Shown: one piece after another, positions 43,237 through 51,814 of the stretch
Position numbering within the stretch: the stretch's first letter is position 1
Layout: each line of letters starts with the position of its first letter
Position numbers and translations under genes: made by a program
Assembly: GCA_028278405.1 (NCBI GenBank)
Contig: JANQEK010000007.1
Location: 62,001 to 126,000 of the forward strand
Direction of reading: 5' to 3'
DNA: 64,000 nt
DNA from: Nitrospinaceae bacterium
GTDB lineage: Bacteria; Nitrospinota; Nitrospinia; Nitrospinales; Nitrospinaceae
Notes under the pieces: model-generated
Told to the model about the DNA's origin: nothing
Seen by the model: only the letters and a program-made list of their open reading frames with translations
Databases searched by the model: none

Positions 43237-45438
43237 TTAGGGGAAAGGACCGATGTCCAGAATTTCCGTGTGTTCCCCTTCCGGATCCCATCCGGCACTG
43301 TGGATTCCCGCTCCCGCCAGAGTGGTAATGATTCCCCTGGTGTCGACTTTGCGGATGCTGTTGTTGCCCATGTCGGTTATATACATGTTGCCTTTGGAAT
43401 CAAACGCGATATCCGCCGGCTGTTTGAGCATGGCCTTTGTGGCCGGGCCTCCATCCCCAAAATTACCCTGTATTCCGGGTCGACCGGCAACCGTAACAAT
43501 CGTGCCGTCTTTCTTGATCTTCCGGATATGATGGGTATTGGTTTCGACAATATGCAATTCCCCCGCCGGGTTGAACACCAGGGAGTCGATGGAGCGCAAA
43601 CCGGCCTGTAGGGCTGGTCCGCCGTCTCCGCTGTCCATATGCTTGCCGTTACCGGCGATGGTGGAGATGATCCCTTTGGTGTCAATTTTGCGGATCATAT
43701 TGTTAGCGGCATCGGCTACGTACAGATTACCCGCTTCATCCAGCGTGATGGCCGCTGGGTCACGAAATGCCGCTTTCGTTGCCGGACCACCGTCTCCGAA
43801 GTAATTTGATTCTCCAGTGCCGGCAATGGTCTTGATCTTGCCATTGGGGAGCAGTTTACGAATCTGGTGATTGATCCGGTCTGCCAGATAGACATTCCCT
43901 TTCTTGTCCAGCGCCACATCAGAGAACTGCGAGATTACAGTAATTTCGGATTTTGAAGACGCGCCTGAACCCGAAGCCAGCACAGCTTTCTGGTAGTCCG
44001 CGTCTCCTGTGGTGATGTATTCGTTGATGATACCTTTGGTGTCTATTTTGCGGACCAAACTAACAAACCCGCTGGGGCTGATGAAAAAGATTTCATCTTT
44101 GTGGTTCAGCCGCATACGCATAGGGTACACGGAAGCTTTAAGGGCATGACCCCCATCGCCGATGTTACCTCGAATTCCGGTACCCGCGATGGTGGAGATA
44201 ATGCCTTCGGGACTGATTTGTCGGATGCGATAGTGAGCCTTGTCCGCGATGATAACGTTATCCTTGCTGTCGACATCAATGCCGTGTGGAAATTCCAAAT
44301 GGGCGCCCTGCGACGGGCCGCCGTCGCCCCCAAACTGCTTGACGCCGTTACCGGCCACAGTAGTGACTTTTCTTCCTTTCATGATGAGCTTGCGGATGCG
44401 GTAATGCGACCGGTCGATAACCAGCAGATCTCCATTTTTGTCCAAAGCCACGCTGAAGGGAAAGTGCAGATTGGTTTCCCGCGCCAGCTCCGAGTCGCCG
44501 TTGTAATCCTGCTGGCCGGTGCCCATGATGGTGCGGATCATTCCCTGCTTGTCCACCATACGGATTCGGTTGTTTTGACGATCAGCGATGATGATATTAC
44601 CTTCGTTGTCCACTACAACACCGGTGGGGCCGGCAATGCTGGCACGGTAGGCGGGACCATTGTCTCCGATGTAATAGAATCCGCCATCGCCTGCCACTGT
44701 ACTGATCAGTCCGGAAGAATCGACCTTGCGTATCCGGTTGTTACCCCGATCAGCGATATAAAGATTGTTGTCTTTGTCCAACGCCAGACCGAATGGTTTG
44801 TCGAGTGTGGCCTTCAGGGCCGGCATATTGTCGCCGTGGTAACCGTTGCTTCCTGTTCCAGCAATGGTTTTGATGATTCCCTTGCTGTTTACCACCCGCA
44901 CCCGGTTGTTGGAGCGGTCGGCAATGTACAGATTGTCTTGTTTGTCGATCACTATCCCGGAAGGCAGATTGAGACTAGCCTGAGTCGCCGGGCCGCCATC
45001 ACCGCTGAATCCTCCGGTGCCATTTCCTGCTACGGTGGTAATGATGCCCTTTCTATCTACTTTGCGAACGCGATGGTTCGCACGGTCGGAGATATAAAGG
45101 TTGCCGTGTCTGTCAAAAGCCAGGCCGGCGGGAAGATTCAGTTTCGCCTTCGTTGCGGGCCCGCCGTCTCCGGAATAACCGGAAGCACCAGTGCCGACCA
45201 CGTTGACCAGCATGCCTTTTTTGTCGATATGGCTGATCACGTTGTGGGAGCGGCGGGCAATATAAACATCTCCATTAGGAGCGACCGCCATGCCATCAAC
45301 CAGAGATATGGAAGTCTGAGTAGCTTTGGTTGAACCTTTGGCCCATCCCCAGCCGGGGACCAGCAAAATGCAAATGAGTAAGGAAATTTTAATTTTCACG
45401 GGTGTTGAGAAATATGTGCGCATAGATTTATTCTTCAT
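43237..45438 (-). CDS. Secreted NHL-repeat (double beta-propeller) protein
   Basis: A 733-residue exported protein (signal segment IKISLLICILLVPGWGWAKG). The mature chain is made of about 11-12 NHL repeats of about 55 residues, each with a variant of GDGGPATKAxLxxPxGI followed by DxxGNLYIADxxNxRIRKVD and GIIxTVAGxG. That number suits two six-bladed propellers. The seventh to eighth repeats diverge (a DADYQKAVLASGSGASSKSE segment with no GDGG), which may mark the boundary between propellers. NHL proteins bind proteins or act as scaffolds or lyases; no catalytic site stands out. ATG at 45438 or 45423 is possible. Confidence 0.85.
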   Translation of the reverse strand: MKNKSMRTYFSTPVKIKISLLICILLVPGWGWAKGSTKATQTSISLVDGMAVAPNGDVYIARRSHNVISHIDKKGMLVNVVGTGASGYSGDGGPATKAKLNLPAGLAFDRHGNLYISDRANHRVRKVDRKGIITTVAGNGTGGFSGDGGPATQASLNLPSGIVIDKQDNLYIADRSNNRVRVVNSKGIIKTIAGTGSNGYHGDNMPALKATLDKPFGLALDKDNNLYIADRGNNRIRKVDSSGLISTVAGDGGFYYIGDNGPAYRASIAGPTGVVVDNEGNIIIADRQNNRIRMVDKQGMIRTIMGTGQQDYNGDSELARETNLHFPFSVALDKNGDLLVIDRSHYRIRKLIMKGRKVTTVAGNGVKQFGGDGGPSQGAHLEFPHGIDVDSKDNVIIADKAHYRIRQISPEGIISTIAGTGIRGNIGDGGHALKASVYPMRMRLNHKDEIFFISPSGFVSLVRKIDTKGIINEYITTGDADYQKAVLASGSGASSKSEITVISQFSDVALDKKGNVYLADRINHQIRKLLPNGKIKTIAGTGESNYFGDGGPATKAAFRDPAAITLDEAGNLYVADAANNMIRKIDTKGIISTIAGNGKHMDSGDGGPALQAGLRSIDSLVFNPAGELHIVETNTHHIRKIKKDGTIVTVAGRPGIQGNFGDGGPATKAMLKQPADIAFDSKGNMYITDMGNNSIRKVDTRGIITTLAGAGIHSAGWDPEGEHTEILDIGPFP

Positions 45439-45801
45439 TTGATTAGTGTCAAAAAGATTGAATGTCCTTGAGTAAGCGTCAGCTTACCACTTTTTTGGGG
45501 GCCCTTTGCAACCGTAAATTTCGGTTTTTGCGTCACCCTCAGTTATCCCAGAGTCCCATATCAGTAGATATTTCAAGCCTGGGGAAAAGACCTCTAACTC
45601 TTCAGTTTTAATCGAATTTTTCGAATTATACGGACCCTTGGTCTGATGTCAATGGGTTTTGATGATTTTGGAATTTTGTAATTTCTATGAGAACAATTGC
45701 AAAAATGATATGATGATTCCACTTGAAAACACGCAAATTCCGTGACCGCGGAGGAGAAGAAGGGGGATGGGTCCCCCTCCTCCTGGATTCAGCAGAACGC
45801 T
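45439..45801. other. Gene-free divergent promoter region
   Basis: About 360 bases between the NHL gene (minus) and the B12-radical SAM gene (plus). It must contain promoters for both, but I cannot pick convincing pairs. A weak TCGAA/TTCGA inverted repeat lies near 45612-45630. An in-frame GTG at 45742 could extend the radical SAM protein by 20 residues that look non-conserved. Confidence 0.4.
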
Positions 45802-47619
45802 ATGAAAATATTGCTGTTATTTCCCCCCGACTGGCTTCCGTCGGAGCCTTATTTGAGCTTGCCGGCGTTGACTTCGGTCCTGAGGCCGGCTGGGCATGAG
45901 GTGATCCAGAAGGATATCAACGTCGAGATGTACGACTTGATGTTCAGCGGGAAGTTCCTGCGCCACGTCCAAGGGCGGGTCGGTTTCGAGCTGCGGCACC
46001 TCCAGGTGGTGGCCGATCGCGATGGGCTGAACGAGGAAGAAGCCGCTCTCAAGCAGCAGTTGGAGTCACTCACCGAGGAGCGGTTCACCCGCCTGATCGA
46101 CGACGTGACCGAGGCCAAACGAATTCTGCGAAACGACGATTTTTACGAGATCGACAAACTGGAATGGGCCACTCATTGTCTTCACGAAACCATGGCCGTG
46201 GTTTCGCTCGGTTATTACCCGGCGCAAATCTGTTTTCCCCCGATCGAAACGGACCTGGTCTACAAACCGTTCATGTCGACGGAAATTCTGGAAGCACTGG
46301 ATGATGACCAGATCAACGTATACCGTGACGTCTATAAATTTCTGATAGCCGACCTGATCGAAAAGGAAAAACCGGACGTGGTGGGAATCTCCATCGTCCA
46401 GCAGAAGCAGCTGATTTCTACATTCACCTTCTGCAAGATGATCAAGGAACAGGCTCCCGACACGCACATCACCATAGGCGGCAACATCGTGACGCGCCTG
46501 CGTGACGCCATCAAGGAAAGCAAGGCTTTGTTCGACTTGTTCGATACAGCGGTGTTGTATGAGGGTGAAAGCGCGTTTCTTCAGTTGGTCGATGCCCTGG
46601 GCAAAGGTGAGAAAGATTTGTCAGCGTTGCCCAACCTTATTCATAAAGATTCTTCCGGTGCGATTCAACAAAACAAGGAAGTATTCGCCGAGAATATGGA
46701 CCAGCTGCCGCCGCCGGATTTCGACGGCCTGCCGCTCGAAAAATATTTCGTTCCGAAATTGATCCTGCCGTACCTGGCGACGCGCGGTTGTTACTGGGGC
46801 AAGTGCACCTTCTGTGATCATTTCCAAGGCTATGTCGAGGGTTACCGCACCAAGCAGATTGCGCAGATCACCGAGGAGATCAAATTCCTGCAGGATAAGT
46901 ACGGCAACCGCTATTTTCATTTCACAGACGAGTCGTACCCACCGGCACTGTTCCGCAAGCTGTCGCGTTCATTGATTGATAACAAAATCGATATCGCATG
47001 GACCACCCATATGCGCTTCGAGGAGACCCTGCTCGACGACGAGGTGTGGGACGATGCGGCGAAATCCGGCTGCCGCTACCTGCATTTCGGGTACGAATCC
47101 GGCAACGATCGCGTACTGAAATTAATGGATAAAGCCACAAACCTCGACGCCATCCGCACCAATCTAGCGATGTCAGCGAAGTACGGCATCTGGAACCACA
47201 TCATGGGATTTTTTGGGTTCCCCGGCGAAACGGAGGAGGAGGCGAGCGACAGCAAACAGTTCGTGCACGAAAACCGCCAGAATATCCACTCCCTCGGGTT
47301 CATGACTTTCGTATTGGGCAAGTTCAGCCCAGTGGCGATGGAACCGGAAAAGTACGGTGTGTCCTGTTATAAGAATCCGGAATGGGACCTGGCGCTGGAT
47401 TATTATTTTACGGTCGATGAAGGATTGAGCATCCAGGATGCGATGGAGGTGTTCGAGGAATTCGAGCAGAACCACGACGGCAAGTGGGACCTGCGCACCG
47501 CCGTGCGCGAGTACATCTTTTTATACATCGATCATTTCGGAACCAACGAGCTCACCCAGCTTCACATCCGCCCCGACCAACGTCCCTCCGTCTACAACAA
47601 TCCCGTTGGGATGGTTTGA
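45802..47619 (+). CDS. B12-binding-domain radical SAM protein
   Basis: About 605 residues from ATG 45802. The first 300 residues are a B12-binding Rossmann domain (MKILLLFPPDWLPSEPYLSLP, VVGISIVQQKQL, ITIGGN) with a long helical insertion (about residues 70-190). The radical SAM core follows with TRGCYWGKCTFCDHFQG (CX3CX2C) and FTDESYPP. These enzymes use cobalamin for methylation or other radical chemistry; B12 binding need not be retained, and the DxHxxG motif is not evident here. The gene has visibly higher GC than its flanks, and no B12 riboswitch is seen. The cupin gene converges on it. Confidence 0.85.
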   Translation: MKILLLFPPDWLPSEPYLSLPALTSVLRPAGHEVIQKDINVEMYDLMFSGKFLRHVQGRVGFELRHLQVVADRDGLNEEEAALKQQLESLTEERFTRLIDDVTEAKRILRNDDFYEIDKLEWATHCLHETMAVVSLGYYPAQICFPPIETDLVYKPFMSTEILEALDDDQINVYRDVYKFLIADLIEKEKPDVVGISIVQQKQLISTFTFCKMIKEQAPDTHITIGGNIVTRLRDAIKESKALFDLFDTAVLYEGESAFLQLVDALGKGEKDLSALPNLIHKDSSGAIQQNKEVFAENMDQLPPPDFDGLPLEKYFVPKLILPYLATRGCYWGKCTFCDHFQGYVEGYRTKQIAQITEEIKFLQDKYGNRYFHFTDESYPPALFRKLSRSLIDNKIDIAWTTHMRFEETLLDDEVWDDAAKSGCRYLHFGYESGNDRVLKLMDKATNLDAIRTNLAMSAKYGIWNHIMGFFGFPGETEEEASDSKQFVHENRQNIHSLGFMTFVLGKFSPVAMEPEKYGVSCYKNPEWDLALDYYFTVDEGLSIQDAMEVFEEFEQNHDGKWDLRTAVREYIFLYIDHFGTNELTQLHIRPDQRPSVYNNPVGMV

Positions 47620-47635
47620 TTTCTCTTTCAACGGA

Positions 47636-48037
47636 TTAGTTCTTTACCTCATACAGTACCACCGGTTCCTGTTCGCTGGCGATGTTGCGCGAGACGATGG
47701 CCAGTGCCGGTTCGGTATCGCTCAGGTTGATGGGCTGGTGCGGCACGCCGGGCGGGATGAACAGGAAATCGCCTTTTTCCGTGACCACCGATTCTTTGAG
47801 TCCCTCCCCGAAAAGATTGTCCACTTTACCCTCCAGGATATAGATGCCCGCCTCGAATCCATCGTGATAATGCGGTTCGGCCTTGCCGCCGGGCGGGATG
47901 CGCACCAGCATCATCGACAGGTTCTGTGTTCCGGCTGTGCTCTCTGACAAGCCGGGGAAATAATTGAGGTTACGTTTAGTGGTGAAGTTTTCCTCGGGTC
48001 GCACCCGGACCAGCTTGGTTTGTTTTTTGTGGGACAT
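47636..48037 (-). CDS. Cupin-domain protein
   Basis: A 133-residue protein with one cupin barrel: RIPPGGKAEPHYHDGFEAGIYILEGKV (motif 1, metal ligands His, His and Glu) and GDFLFIPPGVPHQPINL (motif 2, His). Single-domain cupins range from sugar isomerases to dioxygenases or plain binding proteins; substrate is unknown. The ribosome binding site is strong (GGAGGTG, five bases before ATG). It faces the B12-radical SAM gene with a 16-base gap. Confidence 0.88.
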   Translation of the reverse strand: MSHKKQTKLVRVRPEENFTTKRNLNYFPGLSESTAGTQNLSMMLVRIPPGGKAEPHYHDGFEAGIYILEGKVDNLFGEGLKESVVTEKGDFLFIPPGVPHQPINLSDTEPALAIVSRNIASEQEPVVLYEVKN

Positions 48038-48358
48038 GGTGACACCTCCAATCTTTAGTTTAACGCCTTTGCCTTCCTCAATGCCACCATCACCCTTCGA
48101 CAGGCTCAGGGTGACAACTTTCTCGAAGATATTTGTGTAAGGAGTCGGGTAAGGCCCCGACTACCCAACAGAATTCGCCCGTCTCTCTCCTCATACTAAA
48201 GGGTGAGCGAATTCTCACCCGGCCCTCTGTTGTCAGGGGTCGGGCCCTCCCAGTTCCTCCTGTCCGGGGTGGTAACGTCTCGGGCAGGGGGGACATTTTT
48301 TACCCTGAAAGCTCTCTTCTATTAACCAAAACCCTTTGTTTTTCTAGGGCGGGCGAGT
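48038..48358. repeat. Gene-free interval with three hairpin-forming elements
   Basis: Three inverted repeats lie within 131 bases: TCACCCT/AGGGTGA at 48090-48114 with an 11-base loop containing TCGACAGGCTC, AGTCGGG/CCCGACT at 48145-48164, and GGGTGAG/CTCACCC at 48201-48220. The first matches the CTTCGACAGGCTCAGGGTGA element that I remember as a dispersed intergenic repeat in many bacterial genomes. Short open frames here (for example 48090-48296 minus) are by-products of the repeats and not genes. Confidence 0.6.
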
Positions 48359-48387
48359 TTGACCGGGTTTCGGCCCTGTGTTAGAAT
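48359..48387 (+). promoter_or_regulatory. Sigma-70-type promoter of the dapFAB operon
   Basis: TTGACC at 48359-48364, a 17-base spacer ending in TGT (extended -10), and TAGAAT at 48382-48387. Transcription would start near 48394, leaving a leader of about 73 bases before dapF. Confidence 0.8.
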
Positions 48388-48466
48388 CGCCGCACTTGAG
48401 GGAGATGAATCCTATCTCTGGAATCTTCATCTTAATTAAAAGTTAACCCTTTAAAATGGTGTAGTT

Positions 48467-49279
48467 GTGGGTATCCCCTTTACAAAAATGAGCGGTAGCG
48501 GCAACGATTTTGTCATCATCGACAATCGCGAGCCGGTTCTGGACCCGGAGACAAAGCGGGATTTCGTCAAAAAGGTCTGCCAGCTGAAAAGCTCGGTAGG
48601 GGCCGACGGAGTGATTTTTATCGAAAACTCCGAGAAAGCCGCCTACAAGTGGGATTTCTATAATTCCGACGGTTCCTCCGCCGAGATGTGCGGCAACGGC
48701 GGCCGTTGTGTGGCGCGCTACGCTTTTGAGAAAGGCATCGCACCGCAAAACCACTCCTTTGAAACAATTGCCGGTATTATTGAAGCCGAAGTCAATGGGT
48801 CTGTGGTAAAGGTCAAACTGACTCATCCTGAGGATTTACAAAATGATGTGCAGGTAGCGTTTGACGGCCTACAGTATAAAGTGGACAGCATCAATACCGG
48901 CGTTCCGCATGCCATTGTGTTTTCCGAGGATGTCGACGGCGAGGATGTCCAGAAAATCGGGAATGGTATTCGTTACCATTCCGTATTTGCCCCGGCGGGA
49001 ACCAACGTTGACCTGGTAGAAAAGAAAAACGGCAATGCCCTTAAAGTACGCACCTACGAGCGTGGCGTGGAGGGGGAAACCCTCGCCTGCGGTACCGGTG
49101 TGGTAGCTTCCGCCATTATCGCTTCACACAAATTCAAAATCGAATCGCCCGTTAACGTGGAAACGCGCGGCGGTGAAATATTGAAAGTCCATATCGAACC
49201 CGCAAATGGCTCTCTGCCCGAAGTTTATCTCGAAGGGCTTACGAAAATCGCATTTGAGGGTCAACTCGTTGAACTGTAA
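48467..49279 (+). CDS. dapF: Diaminopimelate epimerase
   Basis: A 270-residue enzyme with the two-fold DapF signatures MCGNGGRCVARY and ACGTGVVASA, holding the two catalytic Cys, and the GSGNDFVIID opening. It converts LL- to meso-diaminopimelate for lysine and peptidoglycan. The GTG at 48467 is used; a nearby ATG at 48456 is out of frame. No strong ribosome binding site is seen. First gene of an operon with dapA, dapB, a molybdoenzyme and a SUMF1 lipoprotein. Confidence 0.95.
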   Translation: MGIPFTKMSGSGNDFVIIDNREPVLDPETKRDFVKKVCQLKSSVGADGVIFIENSEKAAYKWDFYNSDGSSAEMCGNGGRCVARYAFEKGIAPQNHSFETIAGIIEAEVNGSVVKVKLTHPEDLQNDVQVAFDGLQYKVDSINTGVPHAIVFSEDVDGEDVQKIGNGIRYHSVFAPAGTNVDLVEKKNGNALKVRTYERGVEGETLACGTGVVASAIIASHKFKIESPVNVETRGGEILKVHIEPANGSLPEVYLEGLTKIAFEGQLVEL

Positions 49280-49299
49280 TCACCTGTTAAAGGACACCC

Positions 49300-50175
49300 A
49301 TGTTTGAAGGATCCCTGGTGGCAATCGTCACTCCGTTTAAGAACGGTCAGGTGGATGAACAGGCGTTCCGCGATCTTCTCCAGTTTCATATTGAAAACGG
49401 TACTAACGGAGTCGTTCCCTGCGGTACCACCGGCGAATCCGCCACGTTGACCAATGCCGAGCACCATCAGGTGATCTCCATTGCGGTGGAGATGTGCAAG
49501 GACAAGATTCCCGTGCTGGCGGGCACCGGTTCGAATTCAACACGGGAGGCGATCGAGCTGACCCAGTTTGCGCAGGAATCAGGTGCCGACGGCGCGTTGT
49601 TGATCACGCCGTACTACAACAAACCGTCCCAGCAGGGGCTGTATGAACATTTCGTGGCGGTGGCCAAGGAAACGGATCTGCCGATTATTCTTTACAATGT
49701 TCCCGGCCGTACGTCGGTCAACATGTTGCCGGAAACGGTGGCGCGTTTGCACAAGGATCAGAAGAATATTGTCGGCATCAAGGAAGCGTCGGGTTCGCTC
49801 GCCCAGATCAGCGAGGTGATCGACCAGTGCGGGGAAGATTTTACATTGCTTTCGGGAGACGATGGTTTGCTGTGGCCGATCCTTGCTGTCGGTGGCAAAG
49901 GCGTGATTTCCGTTTCCGCCAACCTCGTCCCGGAGAAAATGGCGCTGATGTGCAACCGGGCTGCGCATCATGATGTGGATGGTGCTTCGGCTCTGCACTA
50001 TGAGTTGATGGTATTGAACAATGCTATGTTCATTGAAACCAATCCGGTGCCGGTAAAAACGGCTCTGTCGCTGATGGGTAAAATATCCGGCGAACTGCGG
50101 GCGCCTCTGGCCCAGATGTCTGAAGATCATGTCAAACAGTTAAAGACGATTCTCCAGCAGTACGCCTTGATTTAA
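49300..50175 (+). CDS. dapA: 4-hydroxy-tetrahydrodipicolinate synthase
   Basis: A 291-residue class I aldolase-fold enzyme. It has GTTGESATLT at the pyruvate site, VGIKEASGS with the Schiff-base Lys, ILYNVPGRT with the catalytic Tyr, and YYNKPSQQGLYEHF. It condenses pyruvate with aspartate semialdehyde at the entry of the diaminopimelate pathway. Spacing to dapF is 20 bases and to dapB 60 bases, all on one strand. Confidence 0.96.
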   Translation: MFEGSLVAIVTPFKNGQVDEQAFRDLLQFHIENGTNGVVPCGTTGESATLTNAEHHQVISIAVEMCKDKIPVLAGTGSNSTREAIELTQFAQESGADGALLITPYYNKPSQQGLYEHFVAVAKETDLPIILYNVPGRTSVNMLPETVARLHKDQKNIVGIKEASGSLAQISEVIDQCGEDFTLLSGDDGLLWPILAVGGKGVISVSANLVPEKMALMCNRAAHHDVDGASALHYELMVLNNAMFIETNPVPVKTALSLMGKISGELRAPLAQMSEDHVKQLKTILQQYALI

Positions 50176-50235
50176 GCCCTTCCTAATCAGAGTGGTGTCC
50201 ACTAGGCAAAAACATTTGTTCTCCAGGAGGTTGAA

Positions 50236-51045
50236 TTGATCAAAATAGGTGTAGTCGGCGCAGCGGGGCGGATGGGAAAAACCATTGTTTCCTGTATTGA
50301 AGATACCCAGGGCGTGGCGTTATGCTGCGGTACTGAGGTTGCGGGCAATCCCGCCCTGGGACAGGATGTGGGCGAGTTGGCGGGCATTGGAAAGAAAAAT
50401 ATTGCTCTGCATGATAACTTGGCTGAAATGATGCGTACTTGTGATGTGGTGATTGATTTTTCCACTCCCGAGTCCAGCATGCGGACCCTGAAGGCCGCTG
50501 TGGAGCAGAAAAAGTCTGTGGTTTTTGGCACCACTGGATTGTCGGATGCCGAGAAAGCCCAAATACAGGATGCGGCACAATCTATTCGATGTGTGTTTGC
50601 TCCCAATATGAGTATTGGCGTTAACGTATTGTTCAAAGTGGTGGGGGACGTCGCGAAAATATTGGGCGACGCGTATGACGTTGAGATCGTCGAAGCGCAT
50701 CACAAGTTCAAGAAAGATGCTCCCAGCGGTACCGCAGTGCGTTTGTCTGAGGTGGTTGCGGAGGCATTGCACCGCAATTTGAAAGAAGTCGGCGTGTATG
50801 GCCGCAAAGGGTTCAGCGAGGGGCGCGGGCCGAAAGAGATCGGCGTGCATACTTTGCGGGCCGGGGATATTGTCGGTGAGCACCGCGTACTGTTCGGCGG
50901 CATGGGCGAGGCCCTGGAAGTGTTTCACCGGGCACAGAGCCGGGAAACGTTTGCGCGCGGCTCCATTCGTGCCGCCCAATGGGTGGTCGATCAACCGCCG
51001 GGGTTGTATGATATGCAGGACGTTCTGGGTTTGAAGGATAAATAA
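50236..51045 (+). CDS. dapB: 4-hydroxy-tetrahydrodipicolinate reductase
   Basis: A 269-residue NAD(P)H-dependent reductase. The nucleotide motif is GAAGRMGK, the substrate/catalytic loop EAHHKFKKDAPSGTA, and VFAPNMSIGVN the hinge. It starts at TTG with AGGAGG five bases upstream, which decides the start. The stop is one base before the next gene. Confidence 0.96.
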   Translation: MIKIGVVGAAGRMGKTIVSCIEDTQGVALCCGTEVAGNPALGQDVGELAGIGKKNIALHDNLAEMMRTCDVVIDFSTPESSMRTLKAAVEQKKSVVFGTTGLSDAEKAQIQDAAQSIRCVFAPNMSIGVNVLFKVVGDVAKILGDAYDVEIVEAHHKFKKDAPSGTAVRLSEVVAEALHRNLKEVGVYGRKGFSEGRGPKEIGVHTLRAGDIVGEHRVLFGGMGEALEVFHRAQSRETFARGSIRAAQWVVDQPPGLYDMQDVLGLKDK

Positions 51046-51046
51046 A

Positions 51047-51814
51047 ATGTTCGGATTACGATCCAAATTGAATCGCCGTTTGTTTCTAAAGGTGTTTTCA
51101 CTTTCCGCTCTTGCTTCGTTGTGGCCGAAGAAAAGCGCGGGAACAGTTAATTTTCAAAACAACAAGGATATTCCCCCCAATTATATTCAGAACCGGGACG
51201 TACCCGGATTTTACATCCGGAGCGCCAATCCGTTTCTGGGTGTGGATGCGCAGAAATGGGGTCTGGCGGTCACAGGTATGGTGAAGCATAAGCTGGCCCT
51301 GGGATACGAAGACCTGTTTGGGTTTCCTGTTGTGTCTCAAGTATCGCGGCTCAAGTGTGTGGAATGCTGGTCGGCTAAAGCCAAATGGGAAGGATTCCGG
51401 TTCCAGGATCTGGTCGATCGGGTGCAGCCGGATCCCAAGGCGAAATACGTCACTTTTCAATCGGCCGACTCTTATTATGAAAGTTATGCGCTGGAAGAAT
51501 TGCTGAGGCCGCGGGTGCTGATGGTTTTGCGTATGAACGATCAGCCATTGACCAAAGATCATGGATTTCCGCTGCGCTTGATCGCGCCTTTCAAGTACGG
51601 ATACAAAAACATAAAGTACATCACCCGAATCGAGTTTACCGACTCCCGCAAACGCAACTACTGGGCGGACTTCGGCCCCTACTCGGTGGACGGGACCATT
51701 CAACCCGGTATTGACCACCCTCTCGACTATCAGAAGAAGCCCTTGTCGATCAATGGCGGGGAAGTGTTTCACTTTTTCGACCAGCGTCCCGCCTCTTCCA
51801 AACCTCGTCGATGA
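51047..51814 (+). CDS. Tat-exported molybdopterin oxidoreductase, MsrP (YedY)/sulfite-oxidase-like
   Basis: A 255-residue protein. The N-terminus LNRRLFLKVFSLSALASLW is a Tat signal (twin Arg at 10-11 followed by FLK). The mature part is an oxidoreductase molybdopterin-binding domain: VSRLKCVECWSAKAKWEGFRF, where Cys104 would ligate Mo, YVTFQSADSYYESYAL, VMRMNDQPL-like stretch and HGFPLRLIAPFKYGYKNIKYI. This matches MsrP/YedY-type catalytic subunits. The partner membrane cytochrome MsrQ is absent; instead a SUMF1-fold lipoprotein gene overlaps by four bases. It begins one base after dapB, an unexpected operon neighbour. Substrate could be protein methionine sulfoxide, another S- or N-oxide, or something new. 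Confidence 0.85.
   Translation: MFGLRSKLNRRLFLKVFSLSALASLWPKKSAGTVNFQNNKDIPPNYIQNRDVPGFYIRSANPFLGVDAQKWGLAVTGMVKHKLALGYEDLFGFPVVSQVSRLKCVECWSAKAKWEGFRFQDLVDRVQPDPKAKYVTFQSADSYYESYALEELLRPRVLMVLRMNDQPLTKDHGFPLRLIAPFKYGYKNIKYITRIEFTDSRKRNYWADFGPYSVDGTIQPGIDHPLDYQKKPLSINGGEVFHFFDQRPASSKPRR

Noticed and set aside
44101-45333. A 410-codon plus-strand frame opposite the NHL gene
   Set aside because: It is antisense to a strongly repetitive coding gene; its long openness follows from the repeat codons, and its sequence has no recognisable fold.
48090-48296. A 68-codon minus-strand frame containing HPEPVEG
   Set aside because: It is made of intergenic inverted repeats and has no ribosome binding site; this type of frame is a frequent mis-annotation.
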